This document shows, one piece after another, positions 47,201 through 53,550 of a stretch of DNA of 64,000 nucleotides. Source of the DNA: Pseudomonas mandelii (GTDB lineage Bacteria > Pseudomonadota > Gammaproteobacteria > Pseudomonadales > Pseudomonadaceae); contig NZ_JAMYDU010000001.1 in NCBI RefSeq assembly GCF_024138395.1, forward strand, positions 1-64,000, read 5' to 3'. Each line of letters starts with the position of its first letter. The first letter of the stretch is position 1. Position numbers and translations under genes: made by a program. The notes below the pieces were generated by a model. That model saw only the letters and a program-made list of their open reading frames with translations. It did not search any database and was not told the DNA's origin.

Positions 47201-48866
47201 TGCCTTTCCGATCACCCCCAACGGCAAGCTCGACCGCAAGGCATTGCCCGAGCCGGAATTCAAAAGCGAGGAATACATTGCCCCGCGCAATCAGCAGGAA
47301 CAGTTGCTGACGGAGATCTGGTCGCAGGTGTTGCAGGTGGAGCAGGTCGGTATCAGCGACAATTTCTTCGAACTCGGCGGCGATTCGATCCTGAGCCTGC
47401 AAGTGATTTCCCGGGTCAGGAACCACCCGACCCTGCAGATGGAACTCAAGCTTCGCGATCTGATGCGCTACCAGACCATCGCCGGCATCGTCGAACAGGA
47501 CGTGGTCAAGGCGGGCACCGCGCAACCGTCGGTGGACCTCACCCATGTGGCCAGTGAGGGGTTGTTCAATCTGCTGCCGATTCAGGAGTGGTTCTTCGCC
47601 GAGGGCATGGCCGAGTCTCATCACTACAACCAGTCGTTTTTGCTGAGTGCGCGTCAGACGCTGGATCTGGATGCTCTGGAACAGGCGCTGGGCTGGATCG
47701 AAAACCATCACGACACCTTGCGCCTGCGCTTCTGTCAGGAAGGCGGGCGTTGGTTGCAGCGCTATGCCGCACCGACCGAGCGCCGCGAACCGGCGCTGTG
47801 GCGCCGCGAGGTCGAAAGCAGCGAGCAGGTCGAAGCCTTGGCCAACCTGACTCAGCGCAGCCTGAAACTCGACGATGGCCCAGCCTGGCGGGTGGTGCAC
47901 ATCGCCTTGCCGGACGGCCAGGCGCGGCTGTTGATGGTCATCCACCATCTGGTGGTCGACACGGTGTCGTGGCGGATTTTGCTCGATGACTTGAAGGTGG
48001 CTTACGAGGCTTGCGTGATGGGCATCGAACCGCAATTGCCGATCCGCACCAGCAGCTATCGCGCATTTGCCGAAGCCCTGCAGGCGCAGGCGCCGGTGAT
48101 TGTCGAGCAGGAATTGAACTACTGGCTGGAGCAACTGGATCAGCCGGGTATCGACCTGCCGTGCGACAACCGTCGCGGCAAGAATCAGGTGCGTCACCAG
48201 GCTCAGGCGCGGCTCAAGTTGTCTCGCGAGCACACCGAGCAGTTGCTCAAGCAGGCGCCAGCGGTCTATCGCACGCAGATCAACGATTTGCTGCTGTCGG
48301 CCCTGAGCCGGGCACTGTGTCGCTGGAGCGAACAACCGTCGGCGCTGATTTTGCTGGAAGGGCACGGCCGCGAAGACCTGTTCGAGAGCATCGACCTGAG
48401 CCGCAGCCTGGGCTGGTTCACCAGCATGTTCCCGGTCCGGCTCACCCCCGACAGCGCGGACATCGGCGCGTCGATCATCAACGTGCAGGCGCAGTTAGCG
48501 GCCATCCCGCAGAAGGGCATCGGCTACGGCGTATTGCGTCATCTGGCCGGCCCGCAACTGGGCCGCCAATTGGCCGACCTGCCGCAGGCTCGGGTGACGT
48601 TCAACTATCTGGGGCAGTTCGACCAGAGCTTCGACGAGCAGGCGTTACTGGTGCCGGCGCTGGAAGAGACCGGCGACAACTACAGCCTGCAGGCCAATCT
48701 GGGCAACTGGCTGGAGGTTGTCGGCCAGGTGTACGACGGTCAGTTGGCGCTGCGTTGCATCTACAGCACCCAGCGTTATCGGGCCAGCACCATGGAGTCG
48801 TTCATGCAGGATTATCAGCGCGAGCTTGAGGCGTTGATCGAGCATTGCATGGCGCGGGTGGGCTGA
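35208..48866 (+). CDS. Pyoverdine peptide synthetase, modules 4-6 (three C-A-T-E; Thr, Ala, probable OHOrn)
   Basis: Predicted 4552 aa from GTG 35208 (GAGGGG upstream). Module 4: C HHIVSDGWS at 177, A3 motif at 653, T Ser1056, E at 1233; code D-F-W-N-V-G-M-V-H-K, Thr. Module 5: C at 1703, A at 2167, T Ser2555, E at 2734; code D-L-W-N-N-A-L-T-Y-K, Ala-like, same as module 3. Module 6: C at 3204, A at 3669, T Ser4060, E at 4246; code D-G-E-C-C-G-G-V-T-K, which shares D-G-E with the Lys code and suggests a basic residue, probably (hydroxy)ornithine. All three carriers read GGDSI, the form that precedes E domains. There is no thioesterase, and the protein ends with an E domain whose motif is HHLVVDTVS instead of HHLVVDGVS. 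Confidence 0.9.
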   Translation: MQELIESVGQLSAKQRKALAVLLKQKGVNLFDIAPVFKRTAEEPLLLSYAQQRQWFLWQWAPHSAAYNIPTALRLQGPLDVAALQRSVQALIERHETLRTVFTQDAGQPLQTILPAGSFALDIHELSPELAATPEASIQAFVQTQSQQAFDLQTGPLLRAALLQVTPHDHVLVLTLHHIVSDGWSLQVMIEELVQLYAGFNLGHDAGLPTLPIQYADYALWQRQWMEAGEQERQLAYWQQKLGGEQPVLELPTDRARPVEQSFAGASHNLILDPTLSDSLKAFARRENVTLFVLLLASFQALLHRYSGQADIRVGVPVANRGRVEIERLIGFFVNTQVLKADVDGQASFVDLLRQVRQTAQEAQAHQDLPFEQLVEALEPGRSLSHSPLFQVMFNHQAESRISVETRLNGLSIEPLEWQSATAQFDLVLNTTEQAHGIEAVLKYATDLFEPATIERLAQHWRNLLRAIVQDPTQRIAQLPVLDDAQQQQLLAHWNPGPVVHPVSQCIHQLIEAQAERHPQAPAVVFAGQRLTYAELNCQANQWAHQLIARGVGPDVRVGVAVERSLDMIVAIVAVLKAGGAYVPLDPSYPDDRLRYMIEDSGIELLLTQGHLLAQLPIPPGLACLDLNQPLQDSSTANPPCRTTVDNLAYVIYTSGSTGKPKGALLPHGNVIRLFSATDHWFGFGPQDSWTLFHSYAFDFSVWEIFGALLHGGKLVVVPHDVTRSPEEFYSLLCDEQVTVLNQTPSAFKPLMQVASASSRNHALRYVVFGGEALEMQSLRPWFERFGDRAPTLINMYGITETTVHVTYRPLSMADLQQTHSSPIGEPIVDLSWYLLDDALNLVPQGCIGELYIAGAGLARGYLNQPGMSATRFVPDPFNPVAGERLYRTGDLARLRGDGVIEYIGRIDHQVKIRGFRIELGEIETQLLNHDAVREAVVLAVEGLSGQQLATWIVPSEPLDADAHAGLRDSIKAQLRETLPDYMVPVSWVFLDRLPLTANGKLDRKQLPNPDVSLVQEAYAAPRSELEQRLAEIWQDVLKVERVGLNDNFFELGGDSIISIQVVSRARQAGIRFSPKDIFQHQTVQRLATVAQQSDAVQAMQGDVLGAAVLTPIQQYFFATDIPQRQHWNQSILMTPAEPLQAAALEQALEHLQRHHDALRLRYRQTADDWAQEHAAVDQPNALLRTVALPDSEALPALCLALQRSLNLSDGPLIRAALVDLPDASQRLLLVIHHLVVDGVSWRILLEDLQTAYQQLSAGTPLRLPAKTTAFKDWGERLQGYAHSAGLETELDYWRGQLAEAPADLPLDNPDGQLQNRFERSVDTRLDAERTRQLLQQAPAVYRTQVNDLLLTALARVLCEWTASDSALVQLEGHGREDLFDDLDLSRTVGWFTSMFPVRLTPQASLEASIKGIKEQLRSIPNKGIGFGLLRYLGSDAAQAALSGLSQPKVTFNYLGQFDNNFDEGALWVPATEDKGAGQDEQAPMSNWLTIDGRVYQGQLSLTWTYSGDVFEEATINALARAYEVALGELIDHCLNHPSGGLTPSDVPLAGLSQTHLDSLPIAAQRIEDIYPLAPMQQGILFHSLYDADASAYVYQMLLDIDGLDVARFQQAWQRVVDRHEVLRAGFIWGGDGLDTPLQVIYRQLTLEMPEVDVRAEPDLQAALEARALADRERGFDLQNPPLLRLCLLRTADDRHRLIFTCHHILMDGWSNSRMFGEVLQDYAGHPVSSAQGRYRDFLAWLQRQDKDAAQAFWRGQLAELDEPTRLASACHGQTVPGPGKGVHKLTFDAAFTQRLNGFSRQQQVTLNSLVQAAWLLVLQRYTGQSSVAFGATVSGRPVDLPGIEQQLGLFINTLPVIASPQATCNVRDWVRSVQDKNLLLRDYEQTPLQDIQRLAALNGEALFDTLLVFENYPVSDTLEANPGGLRFSGLEHREQTNYGLTLIAGAGEVLSLDFNYLTEHFAERSIVGLAAHLEEVLRQFLDAPQRLLGEIGLLPASELRTLAEWNDHHAAYPTQALIHQGFEAQVEARPQAIALRHAGAGLTYAELNRRANQLARHLQTLGVGAEIRVGVAMPRSAELVIALMAVLKAGGTYVPLDPDYPADRVAYMLDDSQARVLLTQPHLLSQLPETQAQVVWVEAGGQAFADLASHNLEGGIDSANLAYVIYTSGSTGKPKGVAIAHRNVQALIHWSHEVYSEEELQGVLASTSVCFDLSVWEIFVTLARGGSIIMARNALELPDLPERDQVRLINTVPSAIAALQRAGQIPSGVRIINLAGEPLKQGLVDTLYRETSVEHVYDLYGPSEDTTYSTCTRREAGGQANIGRPLVNTTAHLLDGQLQAAPIGVAAELYLAGDGITRGYLFRPGLTAERFVPNPLASNGERMYRTGDMTRLRDDGLIEYIGRIDHQVKVRGFRIELGEIEARLLAHDSVREGVVLAVEGHSGQQLVAYVVPVQSDLSPQQQDDLSEALKAGLKAHLPDYMVPAQWVFIEQLPLTPNGKLDRKALPTPDASQLQRDYVAPRTALEQQIAGIWQDILKLTRVGVTDNFFTLGGDSIISIQVVSRARQQGISFTPKDLFQQQTVQGLATVAQLGKALAPTDQGPVTGETPLLPIQQWFFEQPLPQRHHWNQSVLLKPLNPLVSAPLEQALHALIDHHDGLRLGFTQNPGSWSASYRTVEQQRLSPLWQESVSDAAHLERVAEQAQCSLDLQQGPLLRAVLFDLPEGEQRLLLIVHHLVVDGVSWRILLEDLQGSYRQLLAGEPLALAAKTTSFKHWAEQLQRHARSESLLEQLPYWQAQRSDGAPLPQDNPQGSLQSRHALTLYSRLNPTLTRRLLQQTPAAYRTQVNDLLLTALARVIARWSEQSSVLIQLEGHGREDLFDGLDLTRTVGWFTSLFPVKLTPTQELAGSIKQIKEQLRAIPDRGMGYGVLRYLGDEACQASLRTLPTPRITFNYLGQFDGSFDSQSGALFVPADEVKGTEHSNDALLGNWLTLNGQVYGGELSVGWSFSTHMFNASTIERLAEEYARELELLIEHCCQPDSHGVTPSDFPLAHLDQARLDALPVAPSRIEDIYPLSPMQEGMLFHTLSDNGSSLYVNQISLPVGGLDVERFRKAWEAVIERQAILRTSFHWHDGLAKPLQIVQRQATLDLQVLDWRDRDASEADIAARAAEDRARGFELTQAPLQRVLLIRSTEDQYQMVWTSHHILMDGWSSSRLFGEVIQHYAKGEISAENGRYRDFIAWLQAQDQDARELFWKARLAPVNEATALSQAIHPRHVSDEPGHNAIYSHWNAQQTGRLLQFCRDLRITPNTLIQGAWLLLLQRYTGKNTVTFGATVSGRPESLPNVGNMLGLFINTLPIIQTLEPDQPLADWLNRIQAYNLDIRDHSQAPLADVQRWSGLGGQALFDSIIVFENYPIDDRLQEDNDTGLSFGKSIGHDVTNVPMDLAVTLGDELSIEYLYLRSHFSAEAVEGIRLTLENTLEAMMRAPHERLGNLKRLSLEQWQAMQTWSAEPSADHQPQLLPELISRHALTQPEAIAVQCAGLSLSYGELERRANRLAHCLIEHGAGPEVVIGVALPRSLEMVVSFLAVLKSGGAYVPLDIDYPPERLAYMIEDSGMALLLTQSSLRTTLPAPEGLLRLELDHLDESRYGDEAPVCRVLEQGLAYLVYTSGSTGRPKGVAVTQGPLSMHCQAIAKLYEMDTRSCELHFMSFAFDGAHERWLSTLYSGGRLVMRDGCLWTPEQTYQALHEYGVTIACFPPAYLKQLAEYAAASAIAPPPVRIYCFGGDAVPDQTFEQVKAALRPEYFTNGYGPTETVVTPMLWKVPVSQQCEAAYAPIGRAVGARSLYVLDEELNPLPPGFAGELYIGGYGVARGYHGRPDLTCERFVPNPFASGERLYRTGDLVRLRQDGVVDYVGRIDHQVKVRGFRIELGEVEASLRQLAQVNDALVIARDSASGKQLIGYVVTDAGQQLGDELKAGLRTTLPEYMVPAQIVCLSAFPITPNGKLDRKALPEPEFKSEEYIAPRNQQEQLLTEIWSQVLQVEQVGISDNFFELGGDSILSLQVISRVRNHPTLQMELKLRDLMRYQTIAGIVEQDVVKAGTAQPSVDLTHVASEGLFNLLPIQEWFFAEGMAESHHYNQSFLLSARQTLDLDALEQALGWIENHHDTLRLRFCQEGGRWLQRYAAPTERREPALWRREVESSEQVEALANLTQRSLKLDDGPAWRVVHIALPDGQARLLMVIHHLVVDTVSWRILLDDLKVAYEACVMGIEPQLPIRTSSYRAFAEALQAQAPVIVEQELNYWLEQLDQPGIDLPCDNRRGKNQVRHQAQARLKLSREHTEQLLKQAPAVYRTQINDLLLSALSRALCRWSEQPSALILLEGHGREDLFESIDLSRSLGWFTSMFPVRLTPDSADIGASIINVQAQLAAIPQKGIGYGVLRHLAGPQLGRQLADLPQARVTFNYLGQFDQSFDEQALLVPALEETGDNYSLQANLGNWLEVVGQVYDGQLALRCIYSTQRYRASTMESFMQDYQRELEALIEHCMARVG

Positions 48867-48941
48867 GTGTCGGGGTTTTAATCATTGCTGGGGGGGCGTT
48901 GCCGAGGCGCGCCTCTTTTTACGGACATAAGGATTTTTTCG

Positions 48942-49898
48942 ATGTCGTTACACCCTGATCTGGAAGCCTTCCTCGACCTGGCGCAAGACGGCCAGGACGC
49001 AGGCCTGCCGGCGCTGCATCAAATGACTCCGGCCGAGGCCCGGGCGATTTTCGAACAAACCACCGCGCAATTGCGTTGGGATGCTCCTCAGGATATTGAT
49101 GTGCTGGAGGTCAACACCACGGCCCGGGAGGGTGCGCCGCTGGCATTGCGTTTATATCGCCCGAGCGGGGCGACGGCACCGATGCCGGTGCTGGTGTATT
49201 TCCATGGCGGTGGTTTTGTCGTGGGCAGCCTGGATTCCCATGACGGAGTCTGCCGCGAATTCTGCCGACGTACGCCGTGCGCGGTGTTGTCGGTTGGCTA
49301 TCGGCTGGCGCCTGAGCATCGTTTCCCGACGGCGCTGGAGGACGGTGAAGACGCCTTGTCCTGGCTAGCGGAACAGGCGTTAGCCCTGGGGCTGGATGCC
49401 GGTCGCGTCGCGTTCGGCGGTGACAGTGCCGGTGCCACATTGGCGACGGTGCTGGCCTTGCAAGCGGTGGTTCAGCCACACACCGTGGCCATCGTTCCCA
49501 AGGTGCAGTTGCTGTGTTATCCGGTCACTGATGCCTCGCGCACCCACGATTCGCGTCTTTTGTTCAGTGAAGGGTATTTGCTGGAGAACGACACGCTGGA
49601 CTGGTTTTACCAGCACTACGCCCGCCGCCCCGAAGACCTGCTGGACTGGCGCTTCTCACCCTTGCTGGCCGAGGATCTGCGCGGTGTGGCGCCGGCGATT
49701 GTGTTGCTGGCGGGGTTCGATCCGTTGCTCGATGAAGGCCAGGCCTACGTCGATAAACTGCGCGCGCAGGGGGTGAGTGTCGAACTCGAACATTGCCCGG
49801 GTTTGACTCATGATTTGCTCAGGCTGGCCTCGGTCATGCCGGATGTGCTGAGCGTGCATGAAAGCTTGAGTCGGGCGCTGAGTCGGCATTTGGGTTGA
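48942..49898 (+). CDS. HSL-type alpha/beta hydrolase between NRPS and fpvA, candidate release enzyme
   Basis: Predicted 318 aa from ATG 48942 with AAGGA upstream. It belongs to the hormone-sensitive-lipase-like esterases: oxyanion motif HGGGFVVGS (88-96), nucleophile elbow GGDSAGAT with Ser162, the acid in AGFDPLLDEG, and the catalytic His in CPGLTHDLLRL. It lies 75 nt after the last NRPS gene, on the same strand, with no terminator between. I recall a lipase/esterase in the same place between NRPS and fpvA in P. putida. Because the NRPS lacks a TE, it may cleave or cyclise the finished peptide; a siderophore esterase role is the alternative. It has no signal peptide. Confidence 0.75.
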   Translation: MSLHPDLEAFLDLAQDGQDAGLPALHQMTPAEARAIFEQTTAQLRWDAPQDIDVLEVNTTAREGAPLALRLYRPSGATAPMPVLVYFHGGGFVVGSLDSHDGVCREFCRRTPCAVLSVGYRLAPEHRFPTALEDGEDALSWLAEQALALGLDAGRVAFGGDSAGATLATVLALQAVVQPHTVAIVPKVQLLCYPVTDASRTHDSRLLFSEGYLLENDTLDWFYQHYARRPEDLLDWRFSPLLAEDLRGVAPAIVLLAGFDPLLDEGQAYVDKLRAQGVSVELEHCPGLTHDLLRLASVMPDVLSVHESLSRALSRHLG

Positions 49899-49906
49899 GT
49901 GCGATT

Positions 49907-50020
49907 GATCGTTCCCACGCTCCGCGTGGGAATGCAGTTCGGGACGCTCCGCGTCCCACCCCCTAAAGCCGAACGCGGAGCGTCCGTTGAAGCATTCCCA
50001 CGCAGAGCGTGGGAACGATC
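49907..50020. repeat. 114-nt palindromic intergenic element, copy 1
   Basis: Nested palindromes begin and end with GATCGTTCCCACGC and its complement, with an inner pair GGGACGCTCCGCGTCCC. It closely matches 50831-50940. It lies just after the hydrolase stop and may fold into a long hairpin that ends transcription. Confidence 0.8.
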
Positions 50021-50036
50021 GGTTACAGGTTCTTCG

Positions 50037-50396
50037 CTAGCCTCGCGGATCGTAGTTATCCAGCACCCGATTCACTGCCAACTCACCAAGCATCACCACC
50101 TGCTGAATCCCCAACATCATGTTGCGATGTGGCATGTCCATCAATCCGGCGAACTCACTGAGCATCATGCTCGCTGACGCCAGGGATTCGCAGGCGTTGA
50201 CCAGTAGGGTTTCGTTATCGACCTCGGCGCCGACATGGTAAATGGTGCTGGGTTTGCGCTTGGTGTCTTTGGGGATGGGCGGCTTGAGGTAGTGATCGAG
50301 GGCGCGGTCGGCGGCTTCGTTGAGTTTTTTCGAATCGAGGGATTCGTACGGGGATGTTGGATCGGTTTCAGGCGGGTTGGGTGTGGCTTTGAACAT
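50037..50396 (-). CDS. DUF6124 family protein
   Basis: Predicted 119 aa from ATG 50396, preceded by AAGGAG. It is soluble and acidic/neutral, and the fold is probably helical. The conserved stretch LLVNACESLASASMMLSEFA and the final LGELAVNRVLD fit the DUF6124 family common in Pseudomonas, of unknown function. It sits as a lone leftward gene inside the pyoverdine locus, between two copies of a palindromic element, and is probably unrelated to siderophore synthesis. A structured 300-nt leader lies upstream (see 50400-50700). Confidence 0.6.
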   Translation of the reverse strand: MFKATPNPPETDPTSPYESLDSKKLNEAADRALDHYLKPPIPKDTKRKPSTIYHVGAEVDNETLLVNACESLASASMMLSEFAGLMDMPHRNMMLGIQQVVMLGELAVNRVLDNYDPRG

Positions 50397-50399
50397 AGT

Positions 50400-50700
50400 A
50401 ATGCTCCTTGATTAGTGGAGCCGCCACGGTTCGCTGCGAAACGAAGATAGGTGGCAGCTGTACGCAGGTTCGCAGACCGGGAATCAAGGAACCCGGCAGA
50501 CCCGAAGATCTCCCGCGCACAGCCGCCATAACGCAATTCAGCGAACGAATAACGTCATCTGAAAAGGAACGGTGGCGCTGTGCGCCTTGATTGACCCGGG
50601 CTGCGAAACCCGATCGCTGTTTTTCAGCGACCCGGAAACGATAGAGCCCGGCCTCAAGGCGCACAAGCCGGCGGATTCTGGCGCAGTCGTAGGCAACGGC
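50400..50700 (-). other. Structured untranslated region upstream of the DUF6124 gene
   Basis: This stretch has no plausible gene but several dyads: a perfect TCGCTG-TTTTT-CAGCGA hairpin (50614-50630), GGCG-CTGTG-CGCC near 50574-50587, and CCGGGA...CCCGG around 50480-50505. AAGGCGCACA recurs at both ends. Read on the minus strand it leads into the DUF6124 gene. It may be a cis-acting RNA or part of a repeated element; nothing proves transcription. Confidence 0.4.
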
Positions 50701-50796
50701 GCAAGGATGTGTAGCCTGGGTGAGTATCTGGAAGTGTCGTTTTAAACAGTGCCTGTTTAGCGGTCTGACACGAGCCTTGTGGTGGCTGTACCGGCG

Positions 50797-50823
50797 TCAT
50801 CGCGGGCAAGCCCGCTCCCACAG
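50797..50823. repeat. Solitary REP unit
   Basis: TCATCGCGGGCAAGCCCGCT followed by CCCACAG is one arm of the local REP family. It is adjacent to the palindromic element at 50831. Confidence 0.7.
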
Positions 50824-50830
50824 GTTTGTT

Positions 50831-50940
50831 GATCGTTCCCACGCTCCGCGTGGGAATGCAGCCCGGGACGCTCCGCGTCCTTCCAGAGCCGAACGCAGAG
50901 CGTCCGTTGAGGCATTCCTTTGCGGCGCGTGGGAACGATC
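50831..50940. repeat. Palindromic intergenic element, copy 2
   Basis: This is a diverged copy of 49907-50020 with the same GATCGTTCCCACGCTCCGCG start and GTGGGAACGATC end. The two copies bracket the DUF6124 gene and its leader. Confidence 0.8.
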
Positions 50941-50969
50941 TAACCATTGCCATTTCTCGCCTTGCTCAC

Positions 50970-51003
50970 AAAAAAAACGCCCCGCAATTGCGGGGCGTTT
51001 TCA
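50970..51003 (-). terminator. Rho-independent terminator of fpvA
   Basis: On the minus strand, AAACGCCCCGC-AATT-GCGGGGCGTTT is followed by a run of T's. The perfect 11-bp stem starts about 15 nt after the fpvA stop. Confidence 0.9.
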
Positions 51004-51015
51004 TTGAGGCTGCAA

Positions 51016-53496
51016 TCAGAAGTCAGCCTTGACCGACATCACGAAGTTGCGCGGTTCACCGTAGAAGTTACCCCAAGCTTCGGTACCGACCGTGGCGTAG
51101 TAGCGCTTGTCGAACAGGTTGTTGCCGTTCAGTGCCACGGACCAGGTGTCGTCGATGCGGTAGCCGATGCGACTGTTCCAGACCGCATAGCCAGACTGGG
51201 TGACATTGTTGCCGCTGGTTGGCGAGGTGCGATAGTTGCTGCTTTGGGCATTGACGCCGGCCCCGACGGTAACGCGTTCCAGTGGACCGCTGAGGGCATA
51301 GTCGCCCCACACTCGCAGCAAGTGGCGCGGCACATAGGTGTTGTACGACACGCCATCCTGACTGACGTCGGCGTCTTCCAGCACCTTGGTCTGGGTGTAG
51401 GTGTAGCCGGCCAGCAATTGCAGGCGGTCAATGACTTCACCGCTGACTTCAGCTTCGAAGCCTTGGGCGCGCACTTTGCCGGAGTTCTGCGAGCAGGTGC
51501 TGTCCGGGCAGGCCGGGTCATCCTGGGCTGCGTCTTTCTGGATGGTGCGGAACAGGTTGAAGGAGCTGTTCAGGCGACCGTCAAACCATTCACCCTTGAT
51601 CCCCAGTTCATAGCTCTGGCCGATCAATGGCTTGAGCGTCGCACCGGTGATGGTCTTGTAGTTGCCTTGCGGGGTGAAGATATCCGCGTAGCTGGCGTAG
51701 GCGGTCAGGTTGTCGTTGATGTCGAACAGCAGCGCCGCAAACGGGGTGACTTGCCCGGTTTCCTTGGCCTCGGAACTGATCGGTGTGCCTTCGCCGCGCC
51801 AGAACGAGACAGAGTCGGTTTCGGACTTGTACCAGCTGACGCGGCTGCCCAGTACGAAGGTCAGCGGATCGGCCAGTTTCAGGCGTGCCGTGGAGTAGGC
51901 GCCGTATTGCTTGATCCGCATGTCTACCGGACCACCCCGGGTAGCGTTGGCCAGGTAGAAACTTTCATCCGGCTGGGGCAGGTGATGGTTGGGGTTCAGC
52001 ACATTCTGACGATCAGGCAGGAGGGCCACGGCGTAGAAGTCATCTTTGCGGGAGCGGCTGGCGTTGGCGCCGACGATCAGCTCGTGCTCTTGGCCGAATG
52101 CGTCGAACTTGCCGTCCACATAAGCGTCGAGGCCGTAGTCGACCTGATCGTAGTCAAAGATGCTGCCGATCATCAGGGTATCGGTGCTGGTGGCGCCAAC
52201 CGGTACCGTTCCGCTCGGGAAGGCGTATTCCATGTCCTGGGTGTTTTTCGAGTAAACCCCCGCGACCTTCAGCGCCCAGTTGTCGTTGAATTCGTGTTTC
52301 AGGTCGCCAAAGTAAGTGGCCCGCTTGCTGCGCTGGTTGTTCCAGGCGGTGTTCAGGCACGTGGAGCGAGAGAGCTTCAGGTCGCTGCCATCGGCGTAGC
52401 GCGGCAAGCCGCCCCAGCACGGAGTGGCATCGACGTCTTCATAGGCCATGCCCAAGCCCAGGGTGGTGTAGTCGCTCAGGTCGAAGTCCAGCGCGCCGTA
52501 GTAGATCTGGTCCCTGCGTTCGCCCACGTCATAGAAATACTGACGGGTCTGCTGGGTCACCACGGCCCGGCCACGAATGGTGCCGGCGTCGTTCAGCGGG
52601 CCGCCGGTGTCAACCTGGCCACGGTAGTTGTCCCAGGTCCCGGCAGACAACGACAGTTGAGTGTGCGGGGTGTCCTGGCCGCGCTTGCGCACGAAGTTCA
52701 CACCCCCCGCGGTACCGCCAGCGCCCTTCATCATCCCGGCCGCGCCGCGCAACACTTCGACTCGATCATAGATCGCCATGTCGCTGTTGAAGGCATCGGC
52801 CTGCACGTAGCTGCTGCCGATGTCCAGCGGCACACCGTCGTACTGATACTGGCCGGTCATGCGGAAACCCCGGGAGTAGAAATACTTGCCGCCCATTGGC
52901 GAATCGTAAACGGTGATGCCCGGGGTCTTTTCCATGACCTGTTCGATGGTGTTCAGGTTCTGGTCATCGAGCATCTTGCGCGTGATGACGGTGATCGATT
53001 GCGGGGTTTCCTTGAGCGAGTGCTCGCCCTTGCCGATGGTCACCGCCCCGGTGGTGTAGGAGTTGCTGCCTTCGGTGGTCGCACCCAAGCGCTGACCGTT
53101 GATACTGGTGGGTGCCAGTTCCATCGCGCTGCCGGTGGCCGGCGCCAGTAGCGTGATCGTGTTGCCGTCGCGCTGATGGCGAATCCCGCTGCCCTTGAGC
53201 ATCGCGCTGAGCGAATCATCGTCCTGATAGCGGCCGTTGAGGGCACTGGAGCGCAGGTTCTGAATGCTCTCCGGGCTGTAGATGATTTGCAGACTGGTCT
53301 GTTGACCGAGGGTCTGCAGCGCCTGAGCCAATGGCTGGGCCGGGATGTTCAGGGTCCATTCCTGAGCCTGGACATAAGGCGTCATGGCCAGGGTCATCGC
53401 CAGGCCGAGGCCGGTGGACGTCATGCGCGAGCGGGTCGTGCTGCTCATTAACAGGGCGCGGGTCAGAGGTCGAAGCATGAAACGGGATGCGGACAT
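51016..53496 (-). CDS. fpvA: TonB-dependent ferripyoverdine receptor
   Basis: Predicted 826 aa outer-membrane receptor. An N-terminal export signal (about 1-45, ending VQAQEW) precedes a STN/signalling domain (about 47-100; IPAQPLAQALQTLGQQTSLQ), which relays ligand occupancy to an anti-sigma factor. Then come a TonB-box region and plug (about 130-270; LKETPQSITVITRKMLDDQN) and a 22-strand barrel ending in the aromatic Phe of SVKADF. Paired cysteines (PCWGG, STCLNT; DPACPDSTCSQ) probably form loop disulfides. It lies between the NRPS block and pvdE, the usual fpvA position, and should recognise this strain's own pyoverdine. Confidence 0.92.
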   Translation of the reverse strand: MSASRFMLRPLTRALLMSSTTRSRMTSTGLGLAMTLAMTPYVQAQEWTLNIPAQPLAQALQTLGQQTSLQIIYSPESIQNLRSSALNGRYQDDDSLSAMLKGSGIRHQRDGNTITLLAPATGSAMELAPTSINGQRLGATTEGSNSYTTGAVTIGKGEHSLKETPQSITVITRKMLDDQNLNTIEQVMEKTPGITVYDSPMGGKYFYSRGFRMTGQYQYDGVPLDIGSSYVQADAFNSDMAIYDRVEVLRGAAGMMKGAGGTAGGVNFVRKRGQDTPHTQLSLSAGTWDNYRGQVDTGGPLNDAGTIRGRAVVTQQTRQYFYDVGERRDQIYYGALDFDLSDYTTLGLGMAYEDVDATPCWGGLPRYADGSDLKLSRSTCLNTAWNNQRSKRATYFGDLKHEFNDNWALKVAGVYSKNTQDMEYAFPSGTVPVGATSTDTLMIGSIFDYDQVDYGLDAYVDGKFDAFGQEHELIVGANASRSRKDDFYAVALLPDRQNVLNPNHHLPQPDESFYLANATRGGPVDMRIKQYGAYSTARLKLADPLTFVLGSRVSWYKSETDSVSFWRGEGTPISSEAKETGQVTPFAALLFDINDNLTAYASYADIFTPQGNYKTITGATLKPLIGQSYELGIKGEWFDGRLNSSFNLFRTIQKDAAQDDPACPDSTCSQNSGKVRAQGFEAEVSGEVIDRLQLLAGYTYTQTKVLEDADVSQDGVSYNTYVPRHLLRVWGDYALSGPLERVTVGAGVNAQSSNYRTSPTSGNNVTQSGYAVWNSRIGYRIDDTWSVALNGNNLFDKRYYATVGTEAWGNFYGEPRNFVMSVKADF

Positions 53497-53521
53497 GAGG
53501 TTAAGACCTTGGCAGGTATAG

Positions 53522-53546
53522 TTGGTAATGGTTCTTATTCATCTCA
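53522..53546 (-). promoter_or_regulatory. Candidate Fur box upstream of fpvA
   Basis: The minus-strand sequence AATGAGATGAATAAGAACCA followed by TTACC resembles the GATAAT-hexamer pattern of Fur sites, about 26-50 nt before the fpvA start. The match is partial. No TAAAT-N16-CGT box is seen in this gap. Confidence 0.35.
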
Positions 53547-53550
53547 TTAA

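Noticed and set aside
50947..53151. 734-codon plus-strand frame opposite fpvA
   Set aside because: Shadow of the fpvA coding strand; no recognisable domain and no RBS.
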